From Candidatus Saccharimonadota bacterium (GTDB taxonomy: Bacteria > Patescibacteriota > Saccharimonadia > Saccharimonadales > UBA4665): a stretch of 64,000 bases of DNA. Shown here piece by piece: positions 35,439 to 44,291 of the stretch. Location of the stretch: NCBI GenBank assembly GCA_002746885.1, contig PDRS01000006.1, forward strand, positions 62,001 through 126,000, read 5' to 3'. The notes under the pieces are model-generated. The model worked only from the letters and a program-made list of their open reading frames with translations, was not told the DNA's origin and ran no database searches. Within the stretch, counting starts at the first letter, position 1. Each line of letters opens with the position of its first letter. The position numbers and the translations under genes are program-made.

Positions 35439-36068
35439 GTGAAGTCTGTTCGAAACGACAATTCGCCGAAACTTTTGACGTACGTTTTGATCATCAGCGT
35501 TTGGCTTTTTGTGTGGGCGTTGATTCCTGCGGTGGCACCATGGAGTATTGGCCAGTGGCTCTTTCCCGATCAGTCGAAGATCAGTCTACTGATCGATATA
35601 GCGCTTGGCACACTTGTGACGGCAACGCTATTTTTGACACATCGTTCGGTTAGCGCAAAGCTATTCAGTCGACACTGGAGTCGGTACCTGCTCGTTGGCG
35701 TGGCGCTACTGGCAGTAGCCGTACCGTTTCGAGCTGGCGGCATAAGCCAATCTGTGTTTGGCGAACCAGCCTGGCTCTACCTTTTGATGTCGCTTGTTAA
35801 TGTGACGATGCAGCAATACGCCACGTTCGGGCTTTTGCAGCACTATCTACAGAAAAGATTTTCGCCAATTTGGACGGTTGTGCTGACGGGGCTGTTGTTT
35901 TACGCGGCTCATATCGTTCTACTCTCGGACAAGTTTGCGAGCCCACAGGCGGCGATGGCGATCACTGCACTGGGATGTCTTTTCGCGGCAATTCGTCAAA
36001 AAACCGGCGTGCTTTATATTACGCTTTCGCTGCATCTCGCCTTTTTTCTCGTCGCGATAGCGCCATGA
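35439..36068 (+). CDS. CPBP-like membrane protein with altered active site
   Basis: 209 residues starting with GTG, about six membrane segments. Overall layout follows CPBP proteases, but the motif-1 position reads NVTMQQYATFGLLQHYLQ, with QQ where EE would be expected and no following Arg-Gly. One candidate His (AAHIVLL) remains. A proteolytically dead member is likely; a binding or immunity role is possible. The family assignment is itself tentative. Confidence 0.6.
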   Translation: MKSVRNDNSPKLLTYVLIISVWLFVWALIPAVAPWSIGQWLFPDQSKISLLIDIALGTLVTATLFLTHRSVSAKLFSRHWSRYLLVGVALLAVAVPFRAGGISQSVFGEPAWLYLLMSLVNVTMQQYATFGLLQHYLQKRFSPIWTVVLTGLLFYAAHIVLLSDKFASPQAAMAITALGCLFAAIRQKTGVLYITLSLHLAFFLVAIAP

Positions 36069-36132
36069 GATGAATCGTTCCTGCATAGTTTTTGATACGA
36101 TTTCTGTGGGTCAACCACGGACTCACTGACCT

Positions 36133-36141
36133 TGCTATAAT
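36133..36141 (+). promoter_or_regulatory. Extended -10 box of acs
   Basis: TGC-TATAAT, last base exactly 7 positions before the A of ATG 36148, so +1 would coincide with the start codon. Confidence 0.65.
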
Positions 36142-36147
36142 GAGTCC

Positions 36148-38112
36148 ATGTCAAACGTTTACCTACCACCAGATTCGTTACAAGCCGAAGCCGAGATCAA
36201 CTCGCTCGAAAAATACCGCCAGCTCGTCGAAAAGGCCGAAGCCGACCCAGAAAATTACTGGAGCCAGTTAGCCGACAGGTACATCGACTGGTTTGCACCG
36301 CCGAACACCATTCTCGACGACTCTGGCGCACCGTTCTATAAATGGTTTGCTGGCGGCACGCTAAACGCTAGCTACCTATGTCTCGACAGACACATCGAAA
36401 AAAACGGCGATCACACCGCGCTCATCTGGGAAAGCGAACAGGGTGCAGTCAAAACGTTTAGCTACAAGCAGCTATTAGAAAAGGTCAACCAACTAGCTAA
36501 CACACTGAAAACAGAATTCGGCATAGGCAAAGGCGACCGAGTCGTACTGTACATGCCGATGATACCAGAATCAGCCATAGCTATGTTGGCCTGCGCTCGT
36601 CTAGGCGCTATACATGTAGTGGTATTTGGCGGTTTTTCTGCCGAAGTTTTGGCCGAACGAGCCATCGATACCGACGCCAAGCTGATCATCACCGCCGACG
36701 GTGCGTGTAGGCGCGGCCAAACCTATTTTTTGAAACCAACTGTCGACGACGCGCTCAAAAAAGCGCCCCACCTACACGCCAAAGTCCTAGTCGTGCCGCA
36801 TCTATCACGCCAAGGCGAAGCCGCCGAACTACACTGGCAGAATGATCGAGATTTTGACTACGACCAGCTGGTCGAAAAACAGTCCGCCGACCTTGAACCA
36901 GAAGTAATGGACAGCGAAGACGAGCTATTTGTACTACACACGTCCGGCAGCACCGGCAAACCCAAAGGCATAGTTCATAGCACGGCTGGCTACATGCTTT
37001 GGGCGCAGTGGACAACCGAGCATGTGTTTAGCAGCAAACCAGACGACATTTTCTGGTGTACGGCCGACGTCGGCTGGATAACCGGCCACACCTACGTCAT
37101 ATATGGTCCGCTTGCCCTAGGCCAAACGACGGTGATGTACGAAGGCGTACCGGTGTACCCAGACGCCGCTCGTTGGTGGAAGATGATCGAGGCGCACAAG
37201 GCCAATCAATTCTACACCGCCCCGACCGCCATCCGCATGCTTCATAAAAGTGGCGCTGACCTACCAAAAAACCACGACCTGAGTAGTCTGAAAGTCCTAG
37301 GAACCGTCGGCGAACCGATCGACCCCGAAGCCTGGCAATGGTACTACGATGTAGTCGGCGGCGGCAACTGCCCGATAGTCGATACGTGGTGGCAAACCGA
37401 GACTGGCGGCAATATCATCACGCCTTTGCCAGCCGCAACGCCGCTGAAACCAGGCGTAGCTACGCTCCCCCTACCCGGCCTAGCTGTTGAGATCCTCGAA
37501 AAAGACGGCAGCCCGACGCCCGACGGCGAAAAAGGTTTGCTCTGCATCACAAAACCGTGGCCATCGATGCTACGCGGCGTTTGGGGTGCGCCGAAACGCT
37601 ACGAAGGCACTTACTTCAAAACCGTTTCCAAAAACGGTCAGCCAGTTTACTTTTCGGGCGATGGCGCCTACAAAGACGAGGACGGCTACATCGTCATAAC
37701 CGGTCGAGTCGACGACGTTATCAATACCGCTGGGCACAGGGTTGGTACCGCCGAAGTCGAATCAGCCCTCGCCGACCATCCAGCCGTCGCTGAGTCTGGC
37801 GTTGTCGGCGTGCCAGACGATATTCGCGGTGAAAAAATCGTCGCTTTTGTAGTCCTAAAAGACGGTCAAAATATCGAAGAGTCTGTTCTAGCCACCCAGC
37901 TCAACCAGCTCTTGAAAACTCATCTCGGCCCCGTTGTTCAAGTCTCGCAAATTTTTGTAGCCCCCGGCTTGCCGAAAACTCGTAGCGGCAAAATCCTCAG
38001 GCGTATACTGAGACACATAGCCAGCGCCGAGCCAGTCACCGCGGATATCTCGACACTGGAAGATTCGACTATAGTTGCCAAGCTCGAAGATCTAGTTAGG
38101 GATTACTCTTAA
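36148..38112 (+). CDS. acs: Acetyl-CoA synthetase (AMP-forming)
   Basis: 654 residues, full length. Converts acetate, ATP and CoA to acetyl-CoA via acetyl-AMP. ANL-superfamily motifs are complete: the P-loop [15 protein letters not shown], core motif [11 protein letters not shown], hinge [15 protein letters not shown], and the catalytic Lys in [13 protein letters not shown] near residue 630. The acetate-specific Trp region (WWQTETGG) supports acetate as substrate. This enzyme would be unusual for a fermentative, reduced genome. Monocistronic with a predicted leaderless mRNA. Confidence 0.97.
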   Translation: MSNVYLPPDSLQAEAEINSLEKYRQLVEKAEADPENYWSQLADRYIDWFAPPNTILDDSGAPFYKWFAGGTLNASYLCLDRHIEKNGDHTALIWESEQGAVKTFSYKQLLEKVNQLANTLKTEFGIGKGDRVVLYMPMIPESAIAMLACARLGAIHVVVFGGFSAEVLAERAIDTDAKLIITADGACRRGQTYFLKPTVDDALKKAPHLHAKVLVVPHLSRQGEAAELHWQNDRDFDYDQLVEKQSADLEPEVMDSEDELFVLHTSGSTGKPKGIVHSTAGYMLWAQWTTEHVFSSKPDDIFWCTADVGWITGHTYVIYGPLALGQTTVMYEGVPVYPDAARWWKMIEAHKANQFYTAPTAIRMLHKSGADLPKNHDLSSLKVLGTVGEPIDPEAWQWYYDVVGGGNCPIVDTWWQTETGGNIITPLPAATPLKPGVATLPLPGLAVEILEKDGSPTPDGEKGLLCITKPWPSMLRGVWGAPKRYEGTYFKTVSKNGQPVYFSGDGAYKDEDGYIVITGRVDDVINTAGHRVGTAEVESALADHPAVAESGVVGVPDDIRGEKIVAFVVLKDGQNIEESVLATQLNQLLKTHLGPVVQVSQIFVAPGLPKTRSGKILRRILRHIASAEPVTADISTLEDSTIVAKLEDLVRDYS

Positions 38113-38147
38113 TTCAAGCTGAAACTCTAAGATAGTCTTTGTATTAT

Positions 38148-38228
38148 TTAACAGCTAAACCTCTGTTTAAACTCGCTCAGTTTTTGCATCGCGCCCACTA
38201 GCGAATTGTGAATAGAGTTTTGTTTCGT
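38148..38228 (-). pseudogene. Relic of the DJ-1/VOC fusion C-terminus
   Basis: The minus strand encodes SIHNSLVGAMQKLSEF before a stop, close to the tail YIHNSLVDAMQKLNEF of the fusion protein at 30-31 kb. No upstream domain remains. An overlapping frame (IVVFGVSTFEKAKTIDD) runs through the same DNA and could be a piece of another lost gene. Confidence 0.6.
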
Positions 38229-38315
38229 CGTCTATCGTCTTCGCTTTTTCAAACGTACTAACCCCGAACACTACGATGTGCGTGGCGGCGGTGCTTTTTC
38301 GCTGCGTTTATGCGT

Positions 38316-39119
38316 CTACTGCGAGAGCTTTTTGCGTAAATTTGCGCCGCTGCTGAGCACGAGCAGCGCAATTCCGATCACCAAAACGCTATACAAATAG
38401 CTATATTCCTCAACCGACGCTTGCTGTGCTATACCGAAAAACGCCCAGGCGATCGCCATGTTGAATAGCGTGTTTTTGTGCACTTTTGTCAGGAAAAGTA
38501 CGCCGACGACAAAGACAGCCAGTAAAACGGTATAGAACAGCTGCTCCTGACTCCAGAATTGAAAGCCCTGAGAAACCAAAAACGCGCAAACGTTCACCAC
38601 CGACGCAATCGCTAGCCAGCCGCCATAGAGCCCGAAACCAAGCGTCGCAGTCGTTTCGGCGCGCGGATGCAGCGCCGCCAGTCGTTTGATGATGCTCAGT
38701 ACGCACGCAAAAAGCGCCACGATCAAAACCACCGAAAGCCACATAATCTGGTAGTCAAAGGCTATGATCCAAAGCATATTGATCGCGCACGACAGCCAAA
38801 ACAAAACCGAGATGCTCTCGATTTGCTTTTGATGGTCTTTTTGCCGATGTTTAGCGAGCATGACGAGCAGACTCACGCCTATCACCGTATAAATCACACC
38901 CCAGATACTAAATGTGAAACCAGCTGGCGTGATCATTGTCGGAAACATTTTCGACACGTCAGACTGCGAGCTGTCGTTGATGAACCCAAGTGCGCCTAGC
39001 GTATTCACGACGATGGTCGCCGCAAATAGCACGATATTCATAATGGCGAGCGTTTTGATACGCGCGTGTTTTGCTACTGTTTTTGCTTTTGTCTTTGACT
39101 TGCTCGTTGCTTTTTTCAT
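38316..39119 (-). CDS. TspO/MBR-like membrane protein
   Basis: About 267 residues from ATG 39119 (GTG 39128 is possible). A Lys/Thr-rich cytoplasmic start is followed by about eight hydrophobic segments. The phrase MITPAGFTFSIWGVIYTVIG matches the TspO/MBR-related family (tryptophan-rich sensory proteins, here of the long type). Ligands of TspO include porphyrins; function here is unknown. A TATAGT box lies ~50 bases upstream. Confidence 0.75.
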   Translation of the reverse strand: MKKATSKSKTKAKTVAKHARIKTLAIMNIVLFAATIVVNTLGALGFINDSSQSDVSKMFPTMITPAGFTFSIWGVIYTVIGVSLLVMLAKHRQKDHQKQIESISVLFWLSCAINMLWIIAFDYQIMWLSVVLIVALFACVLSIIKRLAALHPRAETTATLGFGLYGGWLAIASVVNVCAFLVSQGFQFWSQEQLFYTVLLAVFVVGVLFLTKVHKNTLFNMAIAWAFFGIAQQASVEEYSYLYSVLVIGIALLVLSSGANLRKKLSQ

Positions 39120-39248
39120 GCTGCCCACTCGCTTTCTGCTCGCTATTGCTGCTTATGCTTTTACTATAGCACACCTTATGCGGACATCTTTAGCTTGCCG
39201 CGCATCTCGTAGTGTGCGCTGTTTCTTGAGGTATAATGTAGCCAACGT

Positions 39249-39689
39249 ATGGTCAAGAAAGGTATTCCGAGAGATATGCAAACTCAAAAAATTGTCGTGT
39301 CGGGTTTGCTCGCAAAAGACGGCAAAGTCCTGCTCGCCAAACGGTCAACCACCAAAAAAATTGCACCCGGCAAATGGCATATTCCAGGCGGTCATGCAGA
39401 GTTCGGCGAACATCCGGCCAATGCTCTGGCGAGGGAGTTCATAGAGGAATTGCGTTTCGGCATCAACGCGCAGGAAGTTTTGGCCGTTCATAGCATGGTG
39501 GAAAATGGCGTTCATTCGACAATCATTACGTATGCTGTCACGTCAGATGATATTCCGACAGTTATAGATTTTGACGAGAGCGAAACGACAGAAGTCGGCT
39601 GGTTTGATCAAGAAGAGGCACTCGCGGCTCTGGACCGTGATAAGCACGATTACAAAACCGTCAAAAAGTATTACAACGCAACCGTTTGA
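39249..39689 (+). CDS. NUDIX hydrolase (MutT-like)
   Basis: 146 residues. The NUDIX box runs from GGHAEFGE to REFIEEL and then RFGI; the spacing of the catalytic REx2EE core is right, while the residues after EE depart slightly from consensus. Phrase KRSTTKKIAPGKWHIPGG is typical for nucleotide-pool sanitising members. A TATAAT box ends 12 bases upstream of the ATG. ATG 39276 is an alternative start. Confidence 0.85.
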   Translation: MVKKGIPRDMQTQKIVVSGLLAKDGKVLLAKRSTTKKIAPGKWHIPGGHAEFGEHPANALAREFIEELRFGINAQEVLAVHSMVENGVHSTIITYAVTSDDIPTVIDFDESETTEVGWFDQEEALAALDRDKHDYKTVKKYYNATV

Positions 39690-39697
39690 GGTATGGC

Positions 39698-40561
39698 CTA
39701 GTTTTTTATCAGTGCTCCTGCAGCGAAGGCTAAAATTCCGGCCAGTAATTTTCGGGTTTGGTTGTCTTTTTCTTTCAAAAACACAATGCCAAATATTACA
39801 GATAGAACCACCTGAGATGTCAGGAGAACCACAACTACTCCGCTATCGGGGGCATTTTTGTATGCCGCATAACTAAACACAAAATAAAGCATGCTTGCTC
39901 CGCCCGCAAACAGCGTTTTCGTTGAGGTCTTTTTTAGCTGGTCTCGGACGAGAGGCAAATCTTTTTTGAGTTGCGACAGGTAGACAAGCCCAACGACCAA
40001 ACTAGGACCCAAGTAAGCCATGAGTAGGTACGCTCCCGTACTAACGACTTTTGAGATATCTGCGCTAGCCACCTGAAAAACGGCATACAAAACCGCCGAT
40101 CCGACAATGTACAAAACACCTGAACTCATATCGATTTTTCCGCCCTTGTACTGCACCAGCAAAATCGCCACCATCATAAGCAAGATGCCCGCTAGCTGTG
40201 CCCACGAAAAAACGCTACCCAAGAACAGAACCGACAGCAACGCGCCCCAAACCAAAATTGAAGAAAAAGCAACCTGAGCAGTGCCGGCATCAAGTCTCTT
40301 TACCCCCAAGAAAAATAGTACGTTAGCAAATGACTGTGACATGATTATAATAGCGATCGGCAACCAATACTGGTCGACGCCCGAGAACGAAATGCCGCCA
40401 ACAAAAGGAGCTACCACCAAAGAAAGGATAGTTGCCGTCATAGTCAAAAGCACAGAATGCGTCGTCGCTGATACTTCGACGTCTTTGCTTAAAATTTTGG
40501 TAGCAATACTAAGTGTTGCTCTCGCAGTGATTGCCAGTAAAGTAAGTAGTGCCCAGGTCAT
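39698..40561 (-). CDS. EamA/DMT-family transporter
   Basis: 287 residues, about ten membrane segments arranged as two EamA repeats (the second ending LTSQVVLSVIFGIVFLKEKD, the usual EamA ending). The substrate of such small-molecule permeases cannot be inferred. Predicted near-leaderless start (2-base leader). Convergent with the NUDIX gene, 8 bases apart. Confidence 0.82.
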   Translation of the reverse strand: MTWALLTLLAITARATLSIATKILSKDVEVSATTHSVLLTMTATILSLVVAPFVGGISFSGVDQYWLPIAIIIMSQSFANVLFFLGVKRLDAGTAQVAFSSILVWGALLSVLFLGSVFSWAQLAGILLMMVAILLVQYKGGKIDMSSGVLYIVGSAVLYAVFQVASADISKVVSTGAYLLMAYLGPSLVVGLVYLSQLKKDLPLVRDQLKKTSTKTLFAGGASMLYFVFSYAAYKNAPDSGVVVVLLTSQVVLSVIFGIVFLKEKDNQTRKLLAGILAFAAGALIKN

Positions 40562-40569
40562 TTTGCATC

Positions 40570-40578
40570 AGTATAGCA
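40570..40578 (-). promoter_or_regulatory. Extended -10 box of EamA gene
   Basis: TGC-TATACT on the minus strand, last base 9 positions before the ATG at 40561. Confidence 0.5.
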
Positions 40579-40713
40579 TGTTTTGGACGGCTCATTGGTC
40601 CGCTACGCGGGACGGGACCGCAGTGCCGTTTTCGGTCTGTACATAGCTACTTACGGGCGTTACTCTTTGCCCCGAGATTCGTCCTCAGGGCGGTTGGAGC
40701 AGGTGCTTGGCTC

Positions 40714-41007
40714 TCATACTTGCGATTTGATCGAAAACTCAATGGTGACCGTCTGGCCTAGCTCTAGTTTCTCGGCCTTGCGGATCTTGGCTGGCAGAGC
40801 TATAAACAGCGGACCGTCTTTGATAGGCATGATTGAGCTGCTCCAGTGCGTCTGGTTGACTGTGAAGTTTGCAGCCAGGAGTTTCGGCCATATAGTTTTG
40901 ATACGATCTCTGAATTTTTCAGCCAACTCGTCATCTAGCTCAACATAGTACCAGCCCAGCTTGCCCGGAAAACGTTTGACGACGCCAGTGACCAAATACA
41001 TGCTCAT
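40714..41007 (-). CDS. DUF1905 protein
   Basis: 97 residues, small beta protein. Phrases GKLGWYYVELDDELAEKF and FIALPAKIRKAEKLELGQTV match DUF1905, which is often found with YdeI-type proteins. Unknown function. Predicted leaderless start at ATG 41007. Confidence 0.82.
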   Translation of the reverse strand: MSMYLVTGVVKRFPGKLGWYYVELDDELAEKFRDRIKTIWPKLLAANFTVNQTHWSSSIMPIKDGPLFIALPAKIRKAEKLELGQTVTIEFSIKSQV

Positions 41008-41013
41008 GAGTCA

Positions 41014-41022
41014 ACTATATCA
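41014..41022 (-). promoter_or_regulatory. Extended -10 box of DUF1905 gene
   Basis: TGA-TATAGT on the minus strand; last base exactly 7 positions before the ATG A at 41007. Confidence 0.6.
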
Positions 41023-41152
41023 CGCTCACATAGCACCGAGGAATGGTGCACGTAACGTATCACCCTCTCGCGCAACACCTATTAACCGCGGCAGCCAAAC
41101 TACTGCGTTTCGAGCATCGGAAAAATAATCCTAGACGATGGCTCAGAGTGTT

Positions 41153-41614
41153 TTATTCTGCCTTTGTTTCTTCGGGAGCAGGTTTTTTGTCGTTTTTAAT
41201 TTCGCCAGTGTTGACGATGGGCGCGATGTTGATGATTCGCCCATGATCGTTTGATCGAAAGATAATTGCCCGCTGTTTGTACACGATAATGTAGTCGTCT
41301 TTTTGGGCGTTTTTGTAAAATTCTGGATTGTCTTTTTTGAGCTTTTCGGGGTTGTCTATACGGGCAACGGTTGGATCATTTTTATCGTCAACCAGCAGCA
41401 CTTTTTTGAGTTTGGCGAGGACTTTTTTGGTTTCTTTGGTGTTACGCTCCTGCGCCGCCTGCGGTGTTTGTGATTTTGCCTGACGCGCTTCATTCCAAAA
41501 GTAGCCGGTTAGACCAAGCAGCGAGATGATCACCAAAATCATGATGAACATTTTTGCTTTCGTGCTTTGCGCCTTACTGTTGCCAGTTGCTTTTTCTTGA
41601 TCCTCAGCTGCCAT
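41153..41614 (-). CDS. Single-pass membrane protein, unknown
   Basis: 153 residues. One N-terminal membrane segment (about 25-43) and a Lys/Asp-rich exterior domain with the phrase PEKLKKDNPEFYKNAQKDDY. The C-terminus is Lys/Glu-rich. Ribosome site GGGAG. It follows the collagen-like gene's 3' end by 36 bases of spacing on the same strand but is read after it only if transcription passes through. Confidence 0.6.
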   Translation of the reverse strand: MAAEDQEKATGNSKAQSTKAKMFIMILVIISLLGLTGYFWNEARQAKSQTPQAAQERNTKETKKVLAKLKKVLLVDDKNDPTVARIDNPEKLKKDNPEFYKNAQKDDYIIVYKQRAIIFRSNDHGRIINIAPIVNTGEIKNDKKPAPEETKAE

Positions 41615-41649
41615 GTTTTCTCCCTATAATTACCTGTACCAGTATACCA

Positions 41650-44232
41650 TTACTGCTCATTTGTTGTAGTGACTTGCCAGCTGAAATCTGTTGCTGTTTC
41701 TTGGGGTGCTTGCAGCTCTATGCGGAAACCATTCTTGCTCACTTCGCTGATGCGCCAGCCTTGGTCGATGAAGTTTCGCGGGCTCGCGACCACGCTTGGC
41801 TGGCTGGCGAACGGCTGATTGAATGTCACGTCGTACGATGTATCGCCCGCAGGAATTGTCGCTTGGCCAGCGTAATCCTCAGTTAGCAGCAGCTGACCGC
41901 CAACTGTAACATCTTTCACAAACAATCGGGCCGCTAATATCTCGAGCTTGTTGTCTTTGAGACTAAACGTTTGCTCAAGCTCGTTGCTGGTGAGTATCAC
42001 TGGCGACTGACCTGTGTCGTCCGCCGCATCGGCCGTCGGTTTCGCTTGCGCGTCGGCTGATTGTTGTTGCCAGTTCTCTAGCACTGCGACTCTGTCAGTT
42101 ATGCCTGAGAGCTGATCGTACAGCGTTTTGAAACCACCTTCTATCTGGCTGGCAAGGCCAGCGGTATTGCCATTTTCAGATATAACCTGCAGTGATTGGT
42201 CGATATTGCTTGTCTCTGGCTGATCGTTCAGGACAGACGTTGCTTGTTGACTGGGATCAAAAATGCTGTCGAGGTCAAGCTGGACTGGCTCGTACCAGTA
42301 GCCCAGGTGCACGAATACATCAATCTGTCCGTCTTGAGTCGCGCCCTCCATTGCCTGACCAATGACAGGGCCAGATCGAGTCGCTTTCTGGGCAACGCCG
42401 CCTGGGCCGCTGGTCAAGAAATCACCCAGCTTGATTTCACCCGCCGCCATCGAAACATTGGTTGGTAAGCGACCAACAAGACCAACTGGCACGCCATCGA
42501 CATCTGAGTCCAAGACCACGCCCGCTTTGGTCGACACGACGCCAGCGAGCGTCGACTGAGCGACTTCGCTCGTTTTCGCTACCGTGCGCGAGTCGACAAA
42601 CGCAACGACATCGCCTGGCTTAGCTCCGTCATGGTTCTTGTATTTCTCTGCTACGTCGGCGCCAGCACCGATATAATTTACCCCGTCGGAATACACGTCG
42701 CCGTCGCTATCGACGCGGAATTTTACGTCACCGACATCGCCAACATCGCTCCTCAACACAAGCAGGTCGACATCTTGAGTATTATTGGCATTGTAAGCTT
42801 CAAATACGTTGTCGCCATAGACCGCATTACCAGTCAAATTAACAAGCGTGATTGTGTCGAGACCGAAGTCGTTATTCCACATTGTGCCAGACGCTGGCAT
42901 CACTACCTCAAACCGAATTTGAGTTGAGGCATCGCTGATCACTCCGGTCAGATTCAGACTCTCGAAATTCCACTTCTGTGCGCCATTAGACGGTACATCT
43001 GGGCCACCACTTCCATAGGTACCCCTAGTAACCCAGCCTGCGCCAGCTTCGTTGGTCTGGACATTAACGATCGCTGTATTAGCATTACCGCGCTGATTCC
43101 AATAAAAATCCACCTGCCAGCTAGAAGTCGCGGCATCGATTGTTGCATCATGAGTCATGGTAAAGACATCATTAAAAGCTGTTGGGTTGCTAGCTTCTGT
43201 ATAGACATAGCCGTCTGGGGATCCGCCTTGACCCGAAGTTGGACCGACACCACTTGATGGAGTGTCGTTAGTGTCATGAACCCATCGACGCGCACCGCTA
43301 GCATTCAGTCCAGAGGCGCCTGGAGCATCAAAAGTCCAAGCTGATTCATCAGCGTCATTATCGGCGTCAAAGGTATACGGTCCATAGCCGGTGCCAGTGC
43401 CAGGTATCGTGCCAGTAGTAATACTATCTTCGGCATATAGCCGCGAGTTAACATTACTGTTTGTGCCGCCAGCTCCGACATCGCCATCTGTGTCAATAAA
43501 CATTCGGCTGACGCCACCTGTCTCAAACTCTAGATTCTGGGCGTCATTAGTGCCAACTATGACTGTTGCGCCGGTGGTGTTGCCGCCATCAATAATGTCA
43601 CCCGTGCCGGCGTTGGAGCACTGCCAGATACTGCCGTTATATTGCAGCACCTGCGTAGCAGCGCAATCGCCCCTCAAGCCCAGCGTATACGGATCAGCCG
43701 CCGTACCGCTGCCGCTCCTGGCCAAGCCCTGATCCGCTGTCGCATCGAGCACCTCATTGCCAATGACGCCATCGGTCTCGGTATAGCTCGTTAGGTAGCC
43801 ATTGTTTGCAACATATGCATCAACCTCTGCCTCGCTCAGTTGCGTATCAATATCAGCCGAGCAGACAAAAGCCGAGCCAGTCCACTGTAGCTTATCCGTA
43901 CCAGTACAAGTTGGCGAATTGATGCTAAACGTTGTGCCAGTCAACTGCAGTCCATCGCCGGCACTGTACGTAGTGTCAGTGTCGACCACCTGGCTAGCGC
44001 AGACCCAGCTACTACCGGAAGCATCTCTTTGTAATATTTGGCCTGCACCACAGCTCATCAGGCTAACACTATTACCAGTTCGAGTTATCCCATCACCAAA
44101 TGATAATATCTCTTCTTTGCTGTTCAGCTGAGCTATAAAGCTATTCCAAGCAGCGCTCGTCAATAATCCAGTCTGGGTTGATGATGCGGTCGGAAGAGTT
44201 ATTGTATTGCCATCAGCTATAGTTAGCTCCAA
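41650..44232 (-). CDS. Collagen-like/tail-fibre-like surface protein, 3' part after frameshift
   Basis: First ATG in this frame is 44232, but homology to the upstream part extends in frame to about 44363, so this is not an independent gene. It carries more fibre repeats (WNGSAW/CAATQVLQYNGSIWQC type), a jelly-roll-like middle, and a domain near residues 510-660 (DVAEKYKNHDGAKPGDVVAF; GRLPTNVSMAAGEIKLGDF) resembling tail-fibre G2/IMC-type modules. A coiled-coil-like stretch and a final beta domain follow. No sorting signal is present. Predicted secreted or surface fibre. Confidence 0.7.
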   Translation of the reverse strand: MELTIADGNTITLPTASSTQTGLLTSAAWNSFIAQLNSKEEILSFGDGITRTGNSVSLMSCGAGQILQRDASGSSWVCASQVVDTDTTYSAGDGLQLTGTTFSINSPTCTGTDKLQWTGSAFVCSADIDTQLSEAEVDAYVANNGYLTSYTETDGVIGNEVLDATADQGLARSGSGTAADPYTLGLRGDCAATQVLQYNGSIWQCSNAGTGDIIDGGNTTGATVIVGTNDAQNLEFETGGVSRMFIDTDGDVGAGGTNSNVNSRLYAEDSITTGTIPGTGTGYGPYTFDADNDADESAWTFDAPGASGLNASGARRWVHDTNDTPSSGVGPTSGQGGSPDGYVYTEASNPTAFNDVFTMTHDATIDAATSSWQVDFYWNQRGNANTAIVNVQTNEAGAGWVTRGTYGSGGPDVPSNGAQKWNFESLNLTGVISDASTQIRFEVVMPASGTMWNNDFGLDTITLVNLTGNAVYGDNVFEAYNANNTQDVDLLVLRSDVGDVGDVKFRVDSDGDVYSDGVNYIGAGADVAEKYKNHDGAKPGDVVAFVDSRTVAKTSEVAQSTLAGVVSTKAGVVLDSDVDGVPVGLVGRLPTNVSMAAGEIKLGDFLTSGPGGVAQKATRSGPVIGQAMEGATQDGQIDVFVHLGYWYEPVQLDLDSIFDPSQQATSVLNDQPETSNIDQSLQVISENGNTAGLASQIEGGFKTLYDQLSGITDRVAVLENWQQQSADAQAKPTADAADDTGQSPVILTSNELEQTFSLKDNKLEILAARLFVKDVTVGGQLLLTEDYAGQATIPAGDTSYDVTFNQPFASQPSVVASPRNFIDQGWRISEVSKNGFRIELQAPQETATDFSWQVTTTNEQ

Positions 44233-44291
44233 AGTGGCCGTGTCATAGGATAGAGTTTGGTCGTCAGTGTTATCTAGGTATGGTGTGAGGT

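Noticed and set aside
36755..37550. Minus-strand frames inside acs
   Set aside because: Reverse-strand shadows of a strongly supported gene; no domain resemblance.
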